From the NCBI GenBank assembly GCA_036000965.1, contig DASYUT010000118.1, positions 1-48,862 of the forward strand: 48,862 nucleotides of DNA, written 5' to 3'. Positions 23,114 through 31,669 of the stretch are shown here, one piece after another; positions within the stretch are counted from its first letter, which is position 1; every line of letters begins with the position of its first letter. Below the pieces are notes generated by a model. The model saw nothing but the letters and a program-made list of their open reading frames with translations, did not search any database and had not been told where the DNA came from. The stretch is from Actinomycetes bacterium (GTDB taxonomy: Bacteria > Actinomycetota > CALGFH01). Position numbers and translations under genes: made by a program.

Positions 23114-23872
23114 ATGGTCGCGCCCAAGGGAACCTTCACCGACTGGCACTGGCTGGCCGGAGCCGGCTCCACCAGCCTCGAGTGGAGCCTCACGGTCCTG
23201 CACGACCCCGGGCGGACCACCTACTTCTGGGCCCACCAGTGGAGCTTCGCCGGCGGGGACGTCGGCTACTTCGGGCTCCAGGCCCACGACCTGCGCGACG
23301 ACGGCAGCGTCGGCAGGCTCGCGGTGTTCTCGATCTGGGCCGCGGTCGGCTGCGCCGACAATCCCACCTGCCACTCCGGCACCGAGGGCGCGCCGTTCTG
23401 GACCTGCCGCCTGGCCTACGAGTGGGTGACCGGCCGCGAGTACCGGCTGCGGGTGGCGAGCCGGCGGCCCGGCTGGTGGAGCGCGACCGTCTCCGACCTG
23501 GACACGGGGGCCGAGACCCTGGTCGGCAGCATCCGGGTGCCGGCCCGCTGGGGCGGCGTGGGCGGCTTCGGCTCCTCGTCGACCTGGACCGAGTTCTACG
23601 GCGCCAACGTCCCCGGCGGGCTGGCCTCGTGCGACCTCGTGCCCTACAGCAAGGTGCGGTTCGGCAAGCCGACGATGGACGGCGGCACGGTGGCGCCCCA
23701 CGGCCACCGCAACCGGCTCGGCCCCGGCGAGTGCGCCAACTCTGCGGTCGCCGACGAGCCGGCCGGCGTCGTCCACGAGATGGGCATCCCCGGGGCAGGG
23801 GCCCGGGGCCTGCCCGCTCCACAGGCGGGAGCCGCGCGGGCCCGTCGGCGCTGGTGGTCACGGCGCCGGTAG
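23114..23872 (+). CDS. DUF3472-like protein
   Basis: This 252-residue protein has no signal peptide. Its pattern WHWLAGAGSTSLEWSLTV, GDVGYFGLQAHD, LAVFSIWAAVGC, YEWVTGREYRLRV, WWSATVSDLDTGAETLVGSIRVP and TEFYG resembles DUF3472 domains, beta-rich and possibly carbohydrate-binding. Cysteines at CADNPTC and FWTC may pair or bind metal. It ends in an Arg/Ala-rich tail. The start has only a weak RBS (GGGGCG), and a 16-bp palindrome lies upstream. It stands alone, divergent from the GTPase operon; its role is unknown. Confidence 0.7.
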   Translation: MVAPKGTFTDWHWLAGAGSTSLEWSLTVLHDPGRTTYFWAHQWSFAGGDVGYFGLQAHDLRDDGSVGRLAVFSIWAAVGCADNPTCHSGTEGAPFWTCRLAYEWVTGREYRLRVASRRPGWWSATVSDLDTGAETLVGSIRVPARWGGVGGFGSSSTWTEFYGANVPGGLASCDLVPYSKVRFGKPTMDGGTVAPHGHRNRLGPGECANSAVADEPAGVVHEMGIPGAGARGLPAPQAGAARARRRWWSRRR

Positions 23873-23919
23873 GCCGCTGCCGGGGCCGGTGGGCCGCTGC
23901 GGGGCCGGTGGGCCGCTGC
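23861..23919. repeat. Three 19/20-bp tandem units overlapping the DUF3472-like stop
   Basis: Units at 23861-23880, 23881-23900 and 23901-23919 follow CGGGGCCGGTGGGCCGCTGC. The first contains the gene's TAG (GGTAGG), which reads GGTGGG in the other two copies. It is another tandem duplication sitting on a gene end. Confidence 0.7.
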
Positions 23920-23997
23920 GGGATGCACCGTCGGGCGGGTCCGGGCGCGTGACGTATCAAGGGCCGGGAGAGCGGCTCTTCCTCCTGGGAGGTGTTG

Positions 23998-24150
23998 ATG
24001 ATGACGCTCTGGGAGGAGCTGGGCGGCCGGACGTGGAGGGAGCGCGAGGCGCAGCCGCCGGCCGACCGGAAGGCGCCTCGCCACCGCCGGACGGCGCGAC
24101 GCCGGCTGGTTCGACGTCCACCATCGGTGGCGCCGCCCCGCGATTCGTGA
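23998..24150 (+). CDS. Possible small basic protein (50 aa)
   Basis: ATGATG at 23998 is preceded by GGGAGG 5-6 bases upstream, within a CCTCCTGGGAGG hairpin. It opens a 50-residue frame MMTLWEELGGRTWREREAQP... with an amphipathic N-terminus and a highly Arg/Pro-rich second half (RHRRTARRRLVRRPPSV), ending at TGA 24150. I recognise no family. The strong RBS argues for translation; the length and composition argue for caution. The remaining bases to 24283 show no gene. Confidence 0.35.
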   Translation: MMTLWEELGGRTWREREAQPPADRKAPRHRRTARRRLVRRPPSVAPPRDS

Positions 24151-24283
24151 CCCGTTCGTAGGCAGCGTGCTGCTGTTTGCGTTTCCGCTGGTGAACAGCC
24201 TGACAAGGCACGCCGTTTTGGCTGCCTCCCAGCAGGTGCAGGGCTTCTGAGCTGCGCAGCTCGGCGGCGGTCCCGGCCCGCGG

Positions 24284-27151
24284 TCAGGACGCGGCCAGCT
24301 CGCCGCTGGGGTAGCGGGCGGCCAGGTCGCCGGTGCCGAGCCGGGACAGGATGCGGATGGGGGGATTGTACGGCTGCCCGGGGTCCCTGGGCAGGAACGC
24401 GAGCTGCAGGTCGCACCAAGACAGCCGCAGCGCCTCGGCGTTGGTGGGCGTCGCGAGCACGAACTGCACCCGCTCGTTGAGGGCGTGCATCAGCTCGGCC
24501 AGGTGGTCGATGTTGGTCGAGTCAAGGTGGGCGATGTGCTCGTCCATGAGCAGCAGGTCGGCCCTGCCCGCCGACCCCATGGTGGCGAGCAGCAGGAGGA
24601 TCGCGATCTTGGCACGCTGGCCTCCCGAGTGGGCGGCATCCCGGTAGGAGCGCTTGCGCTCGCCGGTCCGGTGTGCGATCAGCACGTCGACGCCGTACTC
24701 CCCGGGCCGGTCGCCGGTGACCAGGCGCAGCTCGCCGTCGGTGCGCGCGATCCGGCAGATGCGCGCGAACTCGTCGCTCAGCCCGCGGATCACCCGCTGG
24801 ACGCGCGCCTCGTAGCGGCGGCGGGACTCCTCCAGCCCGGCTTCGAACGCCACCATGTCGCGCCTGCGCTCGCCGGCCGCCCGGTCGGCCTCGCGGACGG
24901 CGTCCGCCTGGGCGTCCCGCTGGGCCAGGACCCCTGGGTCGCGCGCCTCCGGCCCGAAGCGTTCGTCCGCCACCTGCGCGGTCAGCCAGTCGATGTCGTG
25001 CAGCAGCGACTCGGTGCCCGGCAGCGCGCCGGCCTCGACCACCAGCCGTTGCTCGGAGGTGAGCGACCGGCCGGCCAGCTCGGCCTCGAGCCGGGCCACC
25101 CGGCTCTCCTGCTCGGCCAGGCGGGGCAGGTTCCTGGCCAGCCTGGCCTCGACGTTGGTCTCGCGCTCGCGGGCCATGGCCAGCTCGGCGCCTGCCGCCC
25201 CGAGCCGCTCTGCCACCGCGCGCAGCTCGTGCCGGAGCTGCACGGGCCGGTCGGCCAGGGAGGGCCGCCGCGCCTGGGCCTCGCGGAGCTCGCCGCCGGT
25301 GGAGTCCCGGCCCTCGAGCCCGGCTGGGACCGCGCGCACCGCCTCGAGCACCCAGCTCGCCCGTTGCCAGGCGGCCCGGAGCTTCGGGATGCGGGCGTCG
25401 AGTTCCTCGAGCTCCTCGGTGAGCCGGCTCACCTCGGCCCTGGCCACGGACAGGCGCCGCTCGCGGGCCAGCTGCCCCAGCACGGGCAGGTCCGGCGCCT
25501 GCCGGCGGGTGAGGCTGTCGCCGTAGCGCATGCCGTCGGGCGCGACCGCGGCATGGCCCCGGGAGGCCAAGCCATGCGCCTGCTTGGCGTCATGGGCCGA
25601 CCAGGCGTCGGCCCGCTCGAGCAGCAGGCCGAGCTCGACCGGGGCCACCACCTCGGCCAGGGCGCCGGTCGGGTCGCCGGCACCGGCCCGCACCACGCCA
25701 CCCCGGTAGCCGGTCTCGAGCGCGAGCGCGGTGGCGTCGCGGTAGGCGTCCGACGGCACCATCAGTGCCCACAGGGCGTCGCCGAGGGCAGCCTCGGCCC
25801 GCACCCTGGTCGCCTCGTCGGCGCCGCCATCGTTCAGGTCGACGACGTCGGCGACCAGGGTCGCCTCGATCCCCGCGGCCCGCAGGCGGTCCTGGAACGC
25901 CTCCACCTCCGGCGGCGCCGGGAGGCGGCCCTGCCGCAGCATCCCGACCTCGGTCTCCCGCCTGGCCAGGGCGGCGGCCGCCGCCTCGCGCCTGGCCCGG
26001 GCCGCGGCCAGGACGGCCTCGGCCGAGGCGGCGGCCGCCCCGGCCTGCTGCCGGCTCCGGTCGCCGGCCAGGCTGCGCGTGCGCGCCGCGGCCGCCTGGG
26101 CCTCGGTGCCCTTCACGTCCATTGAGGCGATCCGGAGGTCGAGGCCGCGCAGGGCGGTCTCCGCCTCGTCGAGCTCGCGCTCGAGCGTGGCCGCCTGGTC
26201 GGTGAGCCCCTGGACGGTCGCCTGCAGCCTGGATATCTGCTCGGCCAGGGCCGCAAGCGTGGCCCGGTCGCCGTTGACGACCCGACCCTGCCGGTCCTGG
26301 CGGGCGCGCTCGGCCTCGACCTCGTCGGCGAGGTCGCGGTACTCGGCCGCCGGCCTCGCGACCAGGCGCAGGTGGTCGAGCTGGTCGCGGAGACCGGCCC
26401 ACTCCCGGTGGCGGCGGGCCAGGTGGTCGAGCGTGGCCAGGCGGTCCAGCTCCGCCTTGTGCTGCTCCATGGCGGCCAGGTAGGCGGCTCGGGCGCCCTC
26501 CCAGCGGTCGCGCCCGGCGTGCAGCGTCTCGTAGGTGTCGCGCTCGCCGGCCAGCTCGAGGAGCCGGCGGAGCATGCCGGCCGGCCGTTCCTCGACGATC
26601 CGGTCGATGGCGCCCTGGGGGAGGGCGAGCACCGCGCGCAGCGCCTGGGTCACCCCGGTCCGCTCCAGCAGATCGTCGTAGAGCCGGGGCCCGAGCCACT
26701 CCTCGACCGGGTTTGCGTCGGCGAAGTCGCGCAGGTCGGACTCGATTGGCCGGCCCCAGCGGACCAGGCCGGGCAGGACCCGGTAGCGGCGCTCGTCCGC
26801 GGTGACCAGGCAGACGACGCTGACCCGCTCGGCGTCCTCGAAGTCGGTCCCGGCCGAGGCGAACAGGCGCCCCCCGCCGGCCGCCGGGAGGACCGGGTTG
26901 GCGAACGTCGCCCGCAGCCAGGCCCGGTCGGCTGGTGCCCCGCTCGGGCCGCCGTCGAAGATGTACCGGGCCGAGGTCCGCCCGGGCGCGAAGCCGGTGA
27001 TCCCGAGGAGCAGCTTGATCGCGTCCAGGAAGCATGTCTTGCCCGAGCCGTTGGGGCCGGTCGCCACGGTGACCCCGTCGGTCAGCAAGGGGACGGGGTC
27101 AGGCCGGAGCGAGCCCCAGTTGACGAACTGGACCTCCTCAATCCTGGGCAA
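24284..27151 (-). CDS. SMC-like ATPase of a Wadjet/MksB-type complex (JetC-like)
   Basis: This 955-residue protein has the layout of an SMC ATPase. Residues 1-45 hold an FVNWGSL start and Walker A GPNGSGKT (32-39). Long coiled coils flank a central non-coil region containing RAEAALGDALWALMV, like an SMC hinge. The C-terminal head has signature SGGQR from residue 842 and Walker B LLLMDE (D870, E871) followed by HIAHLDSTN. The FVNWG N-terminus resembles MksB/JetC more than canonical SMC or RecN. It starts with TTG inside the preceding gene (14-bp overlap), so the three genes 29157 to 24284 form one operon. It probably loads on DNA and extrudes or compacts loops. No JetD/TOPRIM-type nuclease gene follows. 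Confidence 0.78.
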   Translation of the reverse strand: MPRIEEVQFVNWGSLRPDPVPLLTDGVTVATGPNGSGKTCFLDAIKLLLGITGFAPGRTSARYIFDGGPSGAPADRAWLRATFANPVLPAAGGGRLFASAGTDFEDAERVSVVCLVTADERRYRVLPGLVRWGRPIESDLRDFADANPVEEWLGPRLYDDLLERTGVTQALRAVLALPQGAIDRIVEERPAGMLRRLLELAGERDTYETLHAGRDRWEGARAAYLAAMEQHKAELDRLATLDHLARRHREWAGLRDQLDHLRLVARPAAEYRDLADEVEAERARQDRQGRVVNGDRATLAALAEQISRLQATVQGLTDQAATLERELDEAETALRGLDLRIASMDVKGTEAQAAAARTRSLAGDRSRQQAGAAAASAEAVLAAARARREAAAAALARRETEVGMLRQGRLPAPPEVEAFQDRLRAAGIEATLVADVVDLNDGGADEATRVRAEAALGDALWALMVPSDAYRDATALALETGYRGGVVRAGAGDPTGALAEVVAPVELGLLLERADAWSAHDAKQAHGLASRGHAAVAPDGMRYGDSLTRRQAPDLPVLGQLARERRLSVARAEVSRLTEELEELDARIPKLRAAWQRASWVLEAVRAVPAGLEGRDSTGGELREAQARRPSLADRPVQLRHELRAVAERLGAAGAELAMARERETNVEARLARNLPRLAEQESRVARLEAELAGRSLTSEQRLVVEAGALPGTESLLHDIDWLTAQVADERFGPEARDPGVLAQRDAQADAVREADRAAGERRRDMVAFEAGLEESRRRYEARVQRVIRGLSDEFARICRIARTDGELRLVTGDRPGEYGVDVLIAHRTGERKRSYRDAAHSGGQRAKIAILLLLATMGSAGRADLLLMDEHIAHLDSTNIDHLAELMHALNERVQFVLATPTNAEALRLSWCDLQLAFLPRDPGQPYNPPIRILSRLGTGDLAARYPSGELAAS

Positions 27152-27734
27152 CCGGGTCCCCGTCCCCTCGGAGCTCGTCCGCCCGCCGTCGCAGGTAGGC
27201 GAGCCGCTGGTGGCGTGTGAGCAGGGTTCGGGCCTGTTCGGCGGTGGCCGGGTGCTCGAAGGTGCCCAGCAGGGGGCCGGCGCGGAGCAGCCCGTCCCGC
27301 TGGGTCAGGAACCCGCACTGCTTGAGCCGGTCGACCAGGTCGTCGAGCTGGTCCCGGCCGAGCCGGCCGTCGAACTGCTCGGCCAGGTCGTCGGGGTCCA
27401 GGACGGCGCCGTCGCCAGCGTCGGGGTCCACGCCGTCCGGGGCCGCGCGGGCGCGCTCGGCGGGCAGGAAACGCAGGTGGAGCCAGCAGGCGGCCAGCAC
27501 CGCGAGCTCGGTCTGGCCCAGGCGGAGCACCGGCTCGTGGCCCTCCAGGTCGGGCAGGGGGCCGGCCAGCCGGGCCACCCAGCGGTCGGAGTCCACCGAG
27601 TAGGCCAGCTCGCAGCCGGCCTCGGTCAGCCGGCGGCGCACCTCGGCGCGCACCTCGTCGCTGGACAGCTCCGGCACCGCGGCCGCGGGCACCGACCCGA
27701 CCAGCAGCACCCGGCACAGCTCGTCTGCGTTCAC
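27138..27734 (-). CDS. Small MksE/JetB-like subunit of the SMC operon
   Basis: About 198 residues from GTG 27734: VNADELCRVLLVGSVP, an acidic middle section (DGVDPDAGDGAVLDPDDLAEQF), then a winged-helix-like segment LDDLVDRLKQCGFLTQRDGLLRAGPLLGTF and a basic C-terminus RHQRLAYLRRRADELRG. Size, position between the large partner gene and the SMC gene, and wHTH character fit MksE/JetB, the dimeric accessory subunit. I cannot confirm homology by eye. The exact start is uncertain because the 21-bp repeats upstream give several GGGGAG-plus-GTG starts in the same frame. Confidence 0.6.
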   Translation of the reverse strand: MNADELCRVLLVGSVPAAAVPELSSDEVRAEVRRRLTEAGCELAYSVDSDRWVARLAGPLPDLEGHEPVLRLGQTELAVLAACWLHLRFLPAERARAAPDGVDPDAGDGAVLDPDDLAEQFDGRLGRDQLDDLVDRLKQCGFLTQRDGLLRAGPLLGTFEHPATAEQARTLLTRHQRLAYLRRRADELRGDGDPVAQD

Positions 27735-27825
27735 CGGGCCGCTCCCCTGGTCGACCGGGCCGCTCCCCTGGTGCACCGGGCCGCTCCCCTGGTGCACCGG
27801 CGCGCGCCCCTGGTGCACCGGGACA
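27733..27825 (-). repeat. 21-bp tandem repeat creating several RBS-GTG start modules
   Basis: Four units and a partial one, read on the minus strand as CACCAGGGGAGCGGCCCGGTG or close variants. Each has GGGGAG 8-9 bases before GTG (or GTC in one unit). The period keeps the reading frame (VHQGSGP repeats). It lies between the first gene of the SMC operon and its small subunit. Confidence 0.85.
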
Positions 27826-27858
27826 CCCCTGCGAGGTTCCTCGGACCTCTCCGGGGCG

Positions 27859-29157
27859 TCATGGGGCCAGCTCCTCGCCGGCTGGGCGGCGGACGAGCGT
27901 CCGGGAGACCGCGGCGACCTCGTCGTGGCCGACGGCGTCGAGCGCGGGGCTGGCGTGCAGTTCGGCCCGGAGGGTGCCGTCGCCGCCGGGGCCGTGCCGG
28001 GACCAGGCCTCGACCACCGCGGCCATGCGGCCGGTCGCCTCCGCCCACGAGCCGCCAACCACCCACTCGGTCAGGACCGCCTCGCCTCTGCCAGCCAGCC
28101 ACTCGAGCGCCTGGGCGGCGAGCGTGGTGAAGTCCGGGATGTCCTCGGGCGGCTCCATCGGGAGAGAGACCGGCTCGGGGATGGGGACAGGCAGCGGGTC
28201 GGGCCGGCCCAGGTGCTCGTCCAGCGCGGCGAGCGCTGCGCCCGGGTGGGTAGGGGCGACCGCGGGCGGCGGGCTGGCCTCGCCGGCCAGTGCGGCCAGG
28301 GTCGCCAGGTCGGAGGCGGCGACCAGGCCGCGCAGGCTGCGCCGGTCGCTCCTGGGCCCCCGGCGCACCTTGTCGTCCGCCTTGCCCGACAGGGTGGCGA
28401 CCACCTCGTCGGTCAGGGTCTCGAGGCGGCTGAGCGCGGCGACCGCCCGTTCCCAGGCGTCGGCCAGCCCGCCTGCGCCCGTGAACAGCTCGGCGTGCTG
28501 CTGTAGGAGCGCGGCCATGTCGGCTGCGTGGATGCGTGCGTTCGCGGCCACCTCCAGCAAGGCTTCCTCCTGGCCGTTGGCGATGCGCCGCTCGATCGCG
28601 TCGAGGTCGCGCTCCAGCACGCCGGCCGCGGCCAGGAACGGGCCGAACGCTGCCTCGTCGGGCGCGCCGGCAGCCCTGGCCAGGGTCACGGTGGCGGCGA
28701 GCACCCTGACGATACGGTCGTGCTCGAACTGGGGTGCGGACAGCGCCGAGCAGACGGCCGCGACCACGTGGGCCTCGTCGGACAGGCGCCAGGCTCCCGC
28801 GCCGTCCGGGGCGGGCAGGAGCAGGCCCGTACCTGCCAGCTCGCCGACCACCCGGGCAGTCGACTCAGCCTCCAGCCACGGGACGGCCTCCTTGGCGTCG
28901 TGGAGCCGCCAGCTCGCTTCCGGCTGCTGTGCGAGCGCGCACAGCACGGCGAGCTTGTAGCGCTCGTGATCGGGTCCGACCAGTGCGGCGAACGGGCCGA
29001 GCAGCGGCAGGGCGCGATCGACGCCCGCCGGCGGGGTTGCCTCCTCGGGCTGCATGGCGGCAGGCTGCCATGGCTCGCCGACGCCGACAGCCAGGTCGGC
29101 AGGACCGGGCAGGTCGGCGGGACGCCCAGATGGGTCCAGCCATGCCTCTACCGCCAT
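27859..29157 (-). CDS. Putative kleisin-like subunit of the SMC operon (MksF/JetA-like)
   Basis: This 432-residue protein is mostly helical. The N-terminal region (about 45-150; GPFAALVGPDHERYKLAVLCALAQQPEASWRLHDA, VVGELAGTGLLL, WRLSDEAHVVAAVCSAL) looks like winged-helix folds. The middle holds long amphipathic helices (ANGQEEALLEVAANARIHAADMAALLQQHAELFTGAGG), and a Pro-rich linker separates the C-terminal helical domain. Size and first place in an A-B-C operon with an SMC ATPase match MksF/JetA kleisins, but sequence similarity alone would not have identified it. ATG 29157 is chosen; the frame opens at 29199 with no RBS. Its stop (27859-27861) is followed by the repeat-containing spacer before the small subunit. 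Confidence 0.55.
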   Translation of the reverse strand: MAVEAWLDPSGRPADLPGPADLAVGVGEPWQPAAMQPEEATPPAGVDRALPLLGPFAALVGPDHERYKLAVLCALAQQPEASWRLHDAKEAVPWLEAESTARVVGELAGTGLLLPAPDGAGAWRLSDEAHVVAAVCSALSAPQFEHDRIVRVLAATVTLARAAGAPDEAAFGPFLAAAGVLERDLDAIERRIANGQEEALLEVAANARIHAADMAALLQQHAELFTGAGGLADAWERAVAALSRLETLTDEVVATLSGKADDKVRRGPRSDRRSLRGLVAASDLATLAALAGEASPPPAVAPTHPGAALAALDEHLGRPDPLPVPIPEPVSLPMEPPEDIPDFTTLAAQALEWLAGRGEAVLTEWVVGGSWAEATGRMAAVVEAWSRHGPGGDGTLRAELHASPALDAVGHDEVAAVSRTLVRRPAGEELAP

Positions 29158-29480
29158 GGCAGGACCGTACACGACGCCGCCGGACAACGAACTACGCATC
29201 TATTCGCAGAGGGCGTGCGTAGCCATGCTGGCAGGTCAGCCGCGGTTCCGGGCGAACACGCAGGATCCTAGGAACGAGACTTCACTTCCGAATCGTTGTA
29301 GGGCAGACTGTCCGCTGCAACTAGGCAACCGCGCCAAGAACGAACGTCGCCCCCGGCTCTCCCCCTTCCCCTCGTAAGGAGCCGGTCCGGCGTCGGTGAC
29401 CGGTCCTCACGGACCAGCCCACAGCTGGGCGGTCCGACCGTTCTGCGGAGGCACCAATCGCAGACTGAACGGGGGCCGTC
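29158..29480. other. Divergent promoter region between the SMC operon and the Tad operon
   Basis: About 320 bases, more AT-rich than surroundings (GCATCTATTCGCAGAGG; CACTTCCGAATCGTTGTAGGG), consistent with two outward promoters. CGGTCCTCACGGACCAG near 29400 is a short inverted repeat close to the cpaB start. I see no gene, tRNA or known riboswitch core. Confidence 0.45.
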
Positions 29481-30392
29481 TTGCAGGCCACAGACATCGC
29501 GGCGCCGACCGCGCAGAAGACCTCGACCCCGGCGCCACCCAGGCGGCGCGTGGGATCCCGGTTCTCGTTGCCGCACCTGGTCACGCTGCTGGCCGGACTG
29601 CTCGCCATGCTGCTGGTGTTCGCCGTGCTGCGCGGAGACGAGGCCACCTCCCGGGTCGCAGTGGCGGCCCGCGAGGTTCGGGCCGGAGCGCCGCTCGCCC
29701 GCTCGGCGCTGCGCTTCACCGACCTGCGCGCGCCGGGCACCATCGCTGAGCAGCTCATCGGTCCTGAGTCGCTGGCCAGGCTCGAGGGGTGGATCGCCAC
29801 CCGGACGATTGCCCCCGGCGACCTGGTGACTCGCGGGGACTTCCGGCCGCCGGCGGCAGTCGCCCAGCAGCGCGCCATGAGCGTGCCGGTGGACCCGGCC
29901 CATGCCGTGGGCGGCGCGCTCGAGGCCGGCGACCGGGTCGACGTGATCCGGGTCCTTGACAGCGGGCAGGCCGTGTTCGTGGTGGCCGGAGCCCAGGTGC
30001 TCAGCGTGAACCGGCCCGACCCGTCGACCATCGGGCCGGCGGGCGCATACAGCCTCACGCTCGCCGTCTCCAGCCAGGACGCGTTGCGGCTGGCCGCGGC
30101 CATCCGTAGCGAGAAGTTCGAGGTGATCCGCTCGACCGGGACCGGCCGAGCCCCGGTCGGTGTGCCCCCGGACCAGTCCGGCGCCGTCCCATCGCGGGGC
30201 TTCGGCACGGGCCAGGGCCAGCCCGGTGGCGCTGGCGGGCAGGGGACCACGGGCGCGGGGCAGGGGCAGGGTCAGGGTCAGCCTGGCGGCGCCGGCGGAC
30301 AGGGGACCGCCGGCGCGGGCACAGGTCAGGGTCAGGGCCAACCGGGCGGCACGCCCACACAGGGCACCCAGGGGCCGGCGGGGACTGGCTGA
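29481..30392 (+). CDS. cpaB: CpaB/RcpC-like Flp pilus assembly protein (SAF domain)
   Basis: TTG at 29481 with GGGGG upstream starts a 303-residue protein. A transmembrane segment (LVTLLAGLLAMLLVFAVLRG) is followed by a SAF domain (VAVAAREVRAGAPLARSALRFTDL; IAPGDLVTRGDF) and the RcpC-type beta region (SVPVDPAHAVGGALEAGDRVDVIRVLD; LTLAVSSQDALRLAAAI). In Tad systems CpaB helps build the secretion channel or cell-wall passage. The final 75 residues are GQGQPGGAGGQGT repeats, a flexible Gly/Gln-rich tail. First gene of the Tad operon. Confidence 0.88.
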   Translation: MQATDIAAPTAQKTSTPAPPRRRVGSRFSLPHLVTLLAGLLAMLLVFAVLRGDEATSRVAVAAREVRAGAPLARSALRFTDLRAPGTIAEQLIGPESLARLEGWIATRTIAPGDLVTRGDFRPPAAVAQQRAMSVPVDPAHAVGGALEAGDRVDVIRVLDSGQAVFVVAGAQVLSVNRPDPSTIGPAGAYSLTLAVSSQDALRLAAAIRSEKFEVIRSTGTGRAPVGVPPDQSGAVPSRGFGTGQGQPGGAGGQGTTGAGQGQGQGQPGGAGGQGTAGAGTGQGQGQPGGTPTQGTQGPAGTG

Positions 30393-30394
30393 CC

Positions 30395-31669
30395 ATGGGC
30401 GTGGTCGAGATCGCGATCGGGGTCTCCCACCGGCCGTGGGCCCAGGACCTGTTCCAGTACGTGGCCGACCACGGCGGCGCGGCCGTGCGCAAGCGGGTGC
30501 TCGCCGACGAGGACGCCCTCGAGGAGGACTACGCGGTGCTCGTGGTCGACGACACCGCCAGCGTCCTCACCCCCCGCGTCGTCGGCGAGCTGCACCGGCG
30601 CGGCCGCCGGGTGCTCGCGGTGCATGCGGCCGGCGACTACCGCGCCCCTGAGACGCTCCGGGGCCTCGGGGTCGACGCCACCGTCGAGGACGACGCCGCG
30701 CCCGAGCGGTTCGTCGACCTCATCGTGAGCCTGGCGCCGGACGGCGCCAGGACCGCCGACCCGGCCAGCGTGGACGACGCGTTCGCGCGGATCACCCGCG
30801 AGCTGGGCGACGACCTGCCGCCCGAGGCCGATCCCACGGAGCGGCGCGACCCAGGCCGCGGCTGGGTGACGGTCGTGCTGGCCGTCACCGGCGGCTGCGG
30901 CGCGACCGAGGTCGCCCTGGCCCTGACCGCCGCCCTGGAGCGCCGGGGCGAGCGTGCCGTGCTCGTCGACGCCGACGAGGTCGCGCCCTGCCTGGCCCAG
31001 CGGACCGGTCTGGCGCTGGTGCCGAACATCCGCAACGCCGTGGACGCCGTGGCGCAGCACGTGGGCAGCCTCGAAGAGGCGCTCTCCCCGCTGCCCGGTT
31101 CAGGGCCTGAGGTACTCTGCGGGCTGACCAGCCCGGGCGACTGGGCCAACGTCCGCCCCGGCCAGGTCGCCGACGTGATCGCGGAGCTGGCCCACGTCTG
31201 CCGGCAGGTGGTGGTCAACGCCGGGCCGCGGGCCGAGGACGTGACCGCGGTGAACGGCCTGGCCCGCTACGGGATCACCCGGCTCATGCTGGCGACCGCC
31301 GACCAGGTCGTGCTGGTCGGCGCGCCGACCCCGGTCGGGGTGGCCAGGCTGCTCGACTGGATCGTGCGCTTCAAGGCGGTGAACCAGGACAAGCCCATCC
31401 ACGTCGTGCTCAACCGGGCCCAGCGCGGCGCCTACCGGCGGGGCGAGCTGGCTCGCGAGGTCTTCCGGTCGTTCGTGCCCGCCTCCTTCCATGTGATCCA
31501 GGCCGACCGGCGGGTGGAGGAGGCGGCCTGGAACGGCCGGCTCGTGACGGGGGGGCCGTTCGCCAGGGCCGTGGCCGAGCTGGCCGAGGAGCTGCCCCGG
31601 ACGCCTGTGCCGGTCCGGCCGAGCCGCGCCCGGCGCTCCGGGCCCGGGTTGCGCGGAGGCCGCCGGTGA
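30395..31669 (+). CDS. tadZ: TadZ/CpaE-like MinD-family ATPase with atypical P-loop
   Basis: This 424-residue protein has a receiver-like N-terminal domain (YAVLVVDDTASVLTPRVVGELHRRGRRVLAVHAAG) and a C-terminal MinD/ParA-like domain. The deviant Walker A reads TGGCGATEVAL (165-175), lacking the GKT lysine-threonine, as reported for TadZ/CpaE proteins with degenerate P-loops. Later motifs are AVLVDADEVAPCLAQRTG, VVVNAGP and VLVGAPTPVGVARLLDW. TadZ acts as the polar hub that places the pilus machine. It begins 2 bases after cpaB. Its tail and stop lie in a 33-bp duplication. Confidence 0.85.
   Translation: MGVVEIAIGVSHRPWAQDLFQYVADHGGAAVRKRVLADEDALEEDYAVLVVDDTASVLTPRVVGELHRRGRRVLAVHAAGDYRAPETLRGLGVDATVEDDAAPERFVDLIVSLAPDGARTADPASVDDAFARITRELGDDLPPEADPTERRDPGRGWVTVVLAVTGGCGATEVALALTAALERRGERAVLVDADEVAPCLAQRTGLALVPNIRNAVDAVAQHVGSLEEALSPLPGSGPEVLCGLTSPGDWANVRPGQVADVIAELAHVCRQVVVNAGPRAEDVTAVNGLARYGITRLMLATADQVVLVGAPTPVGVARLLDWIVRFKAVNQDKPIHVVLNRAQRGAYRRGELAREVFRSFVPASFHVIQADRRVEEAAWNGRLVTGGPFARAVAELAEELPRTPVPVRPSRARRSGPGLRGGRR

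Noticed and set aside
24284-27151. Rad50/SbcC, RecN or canonical SMC identity for the large ATPase
   Set aside because: No zinc-hook CxxC, no SbcD neighbour, too long for RecN, and the operon structure with two small partners fits MksB/JetC better; not excluded without a profile search.
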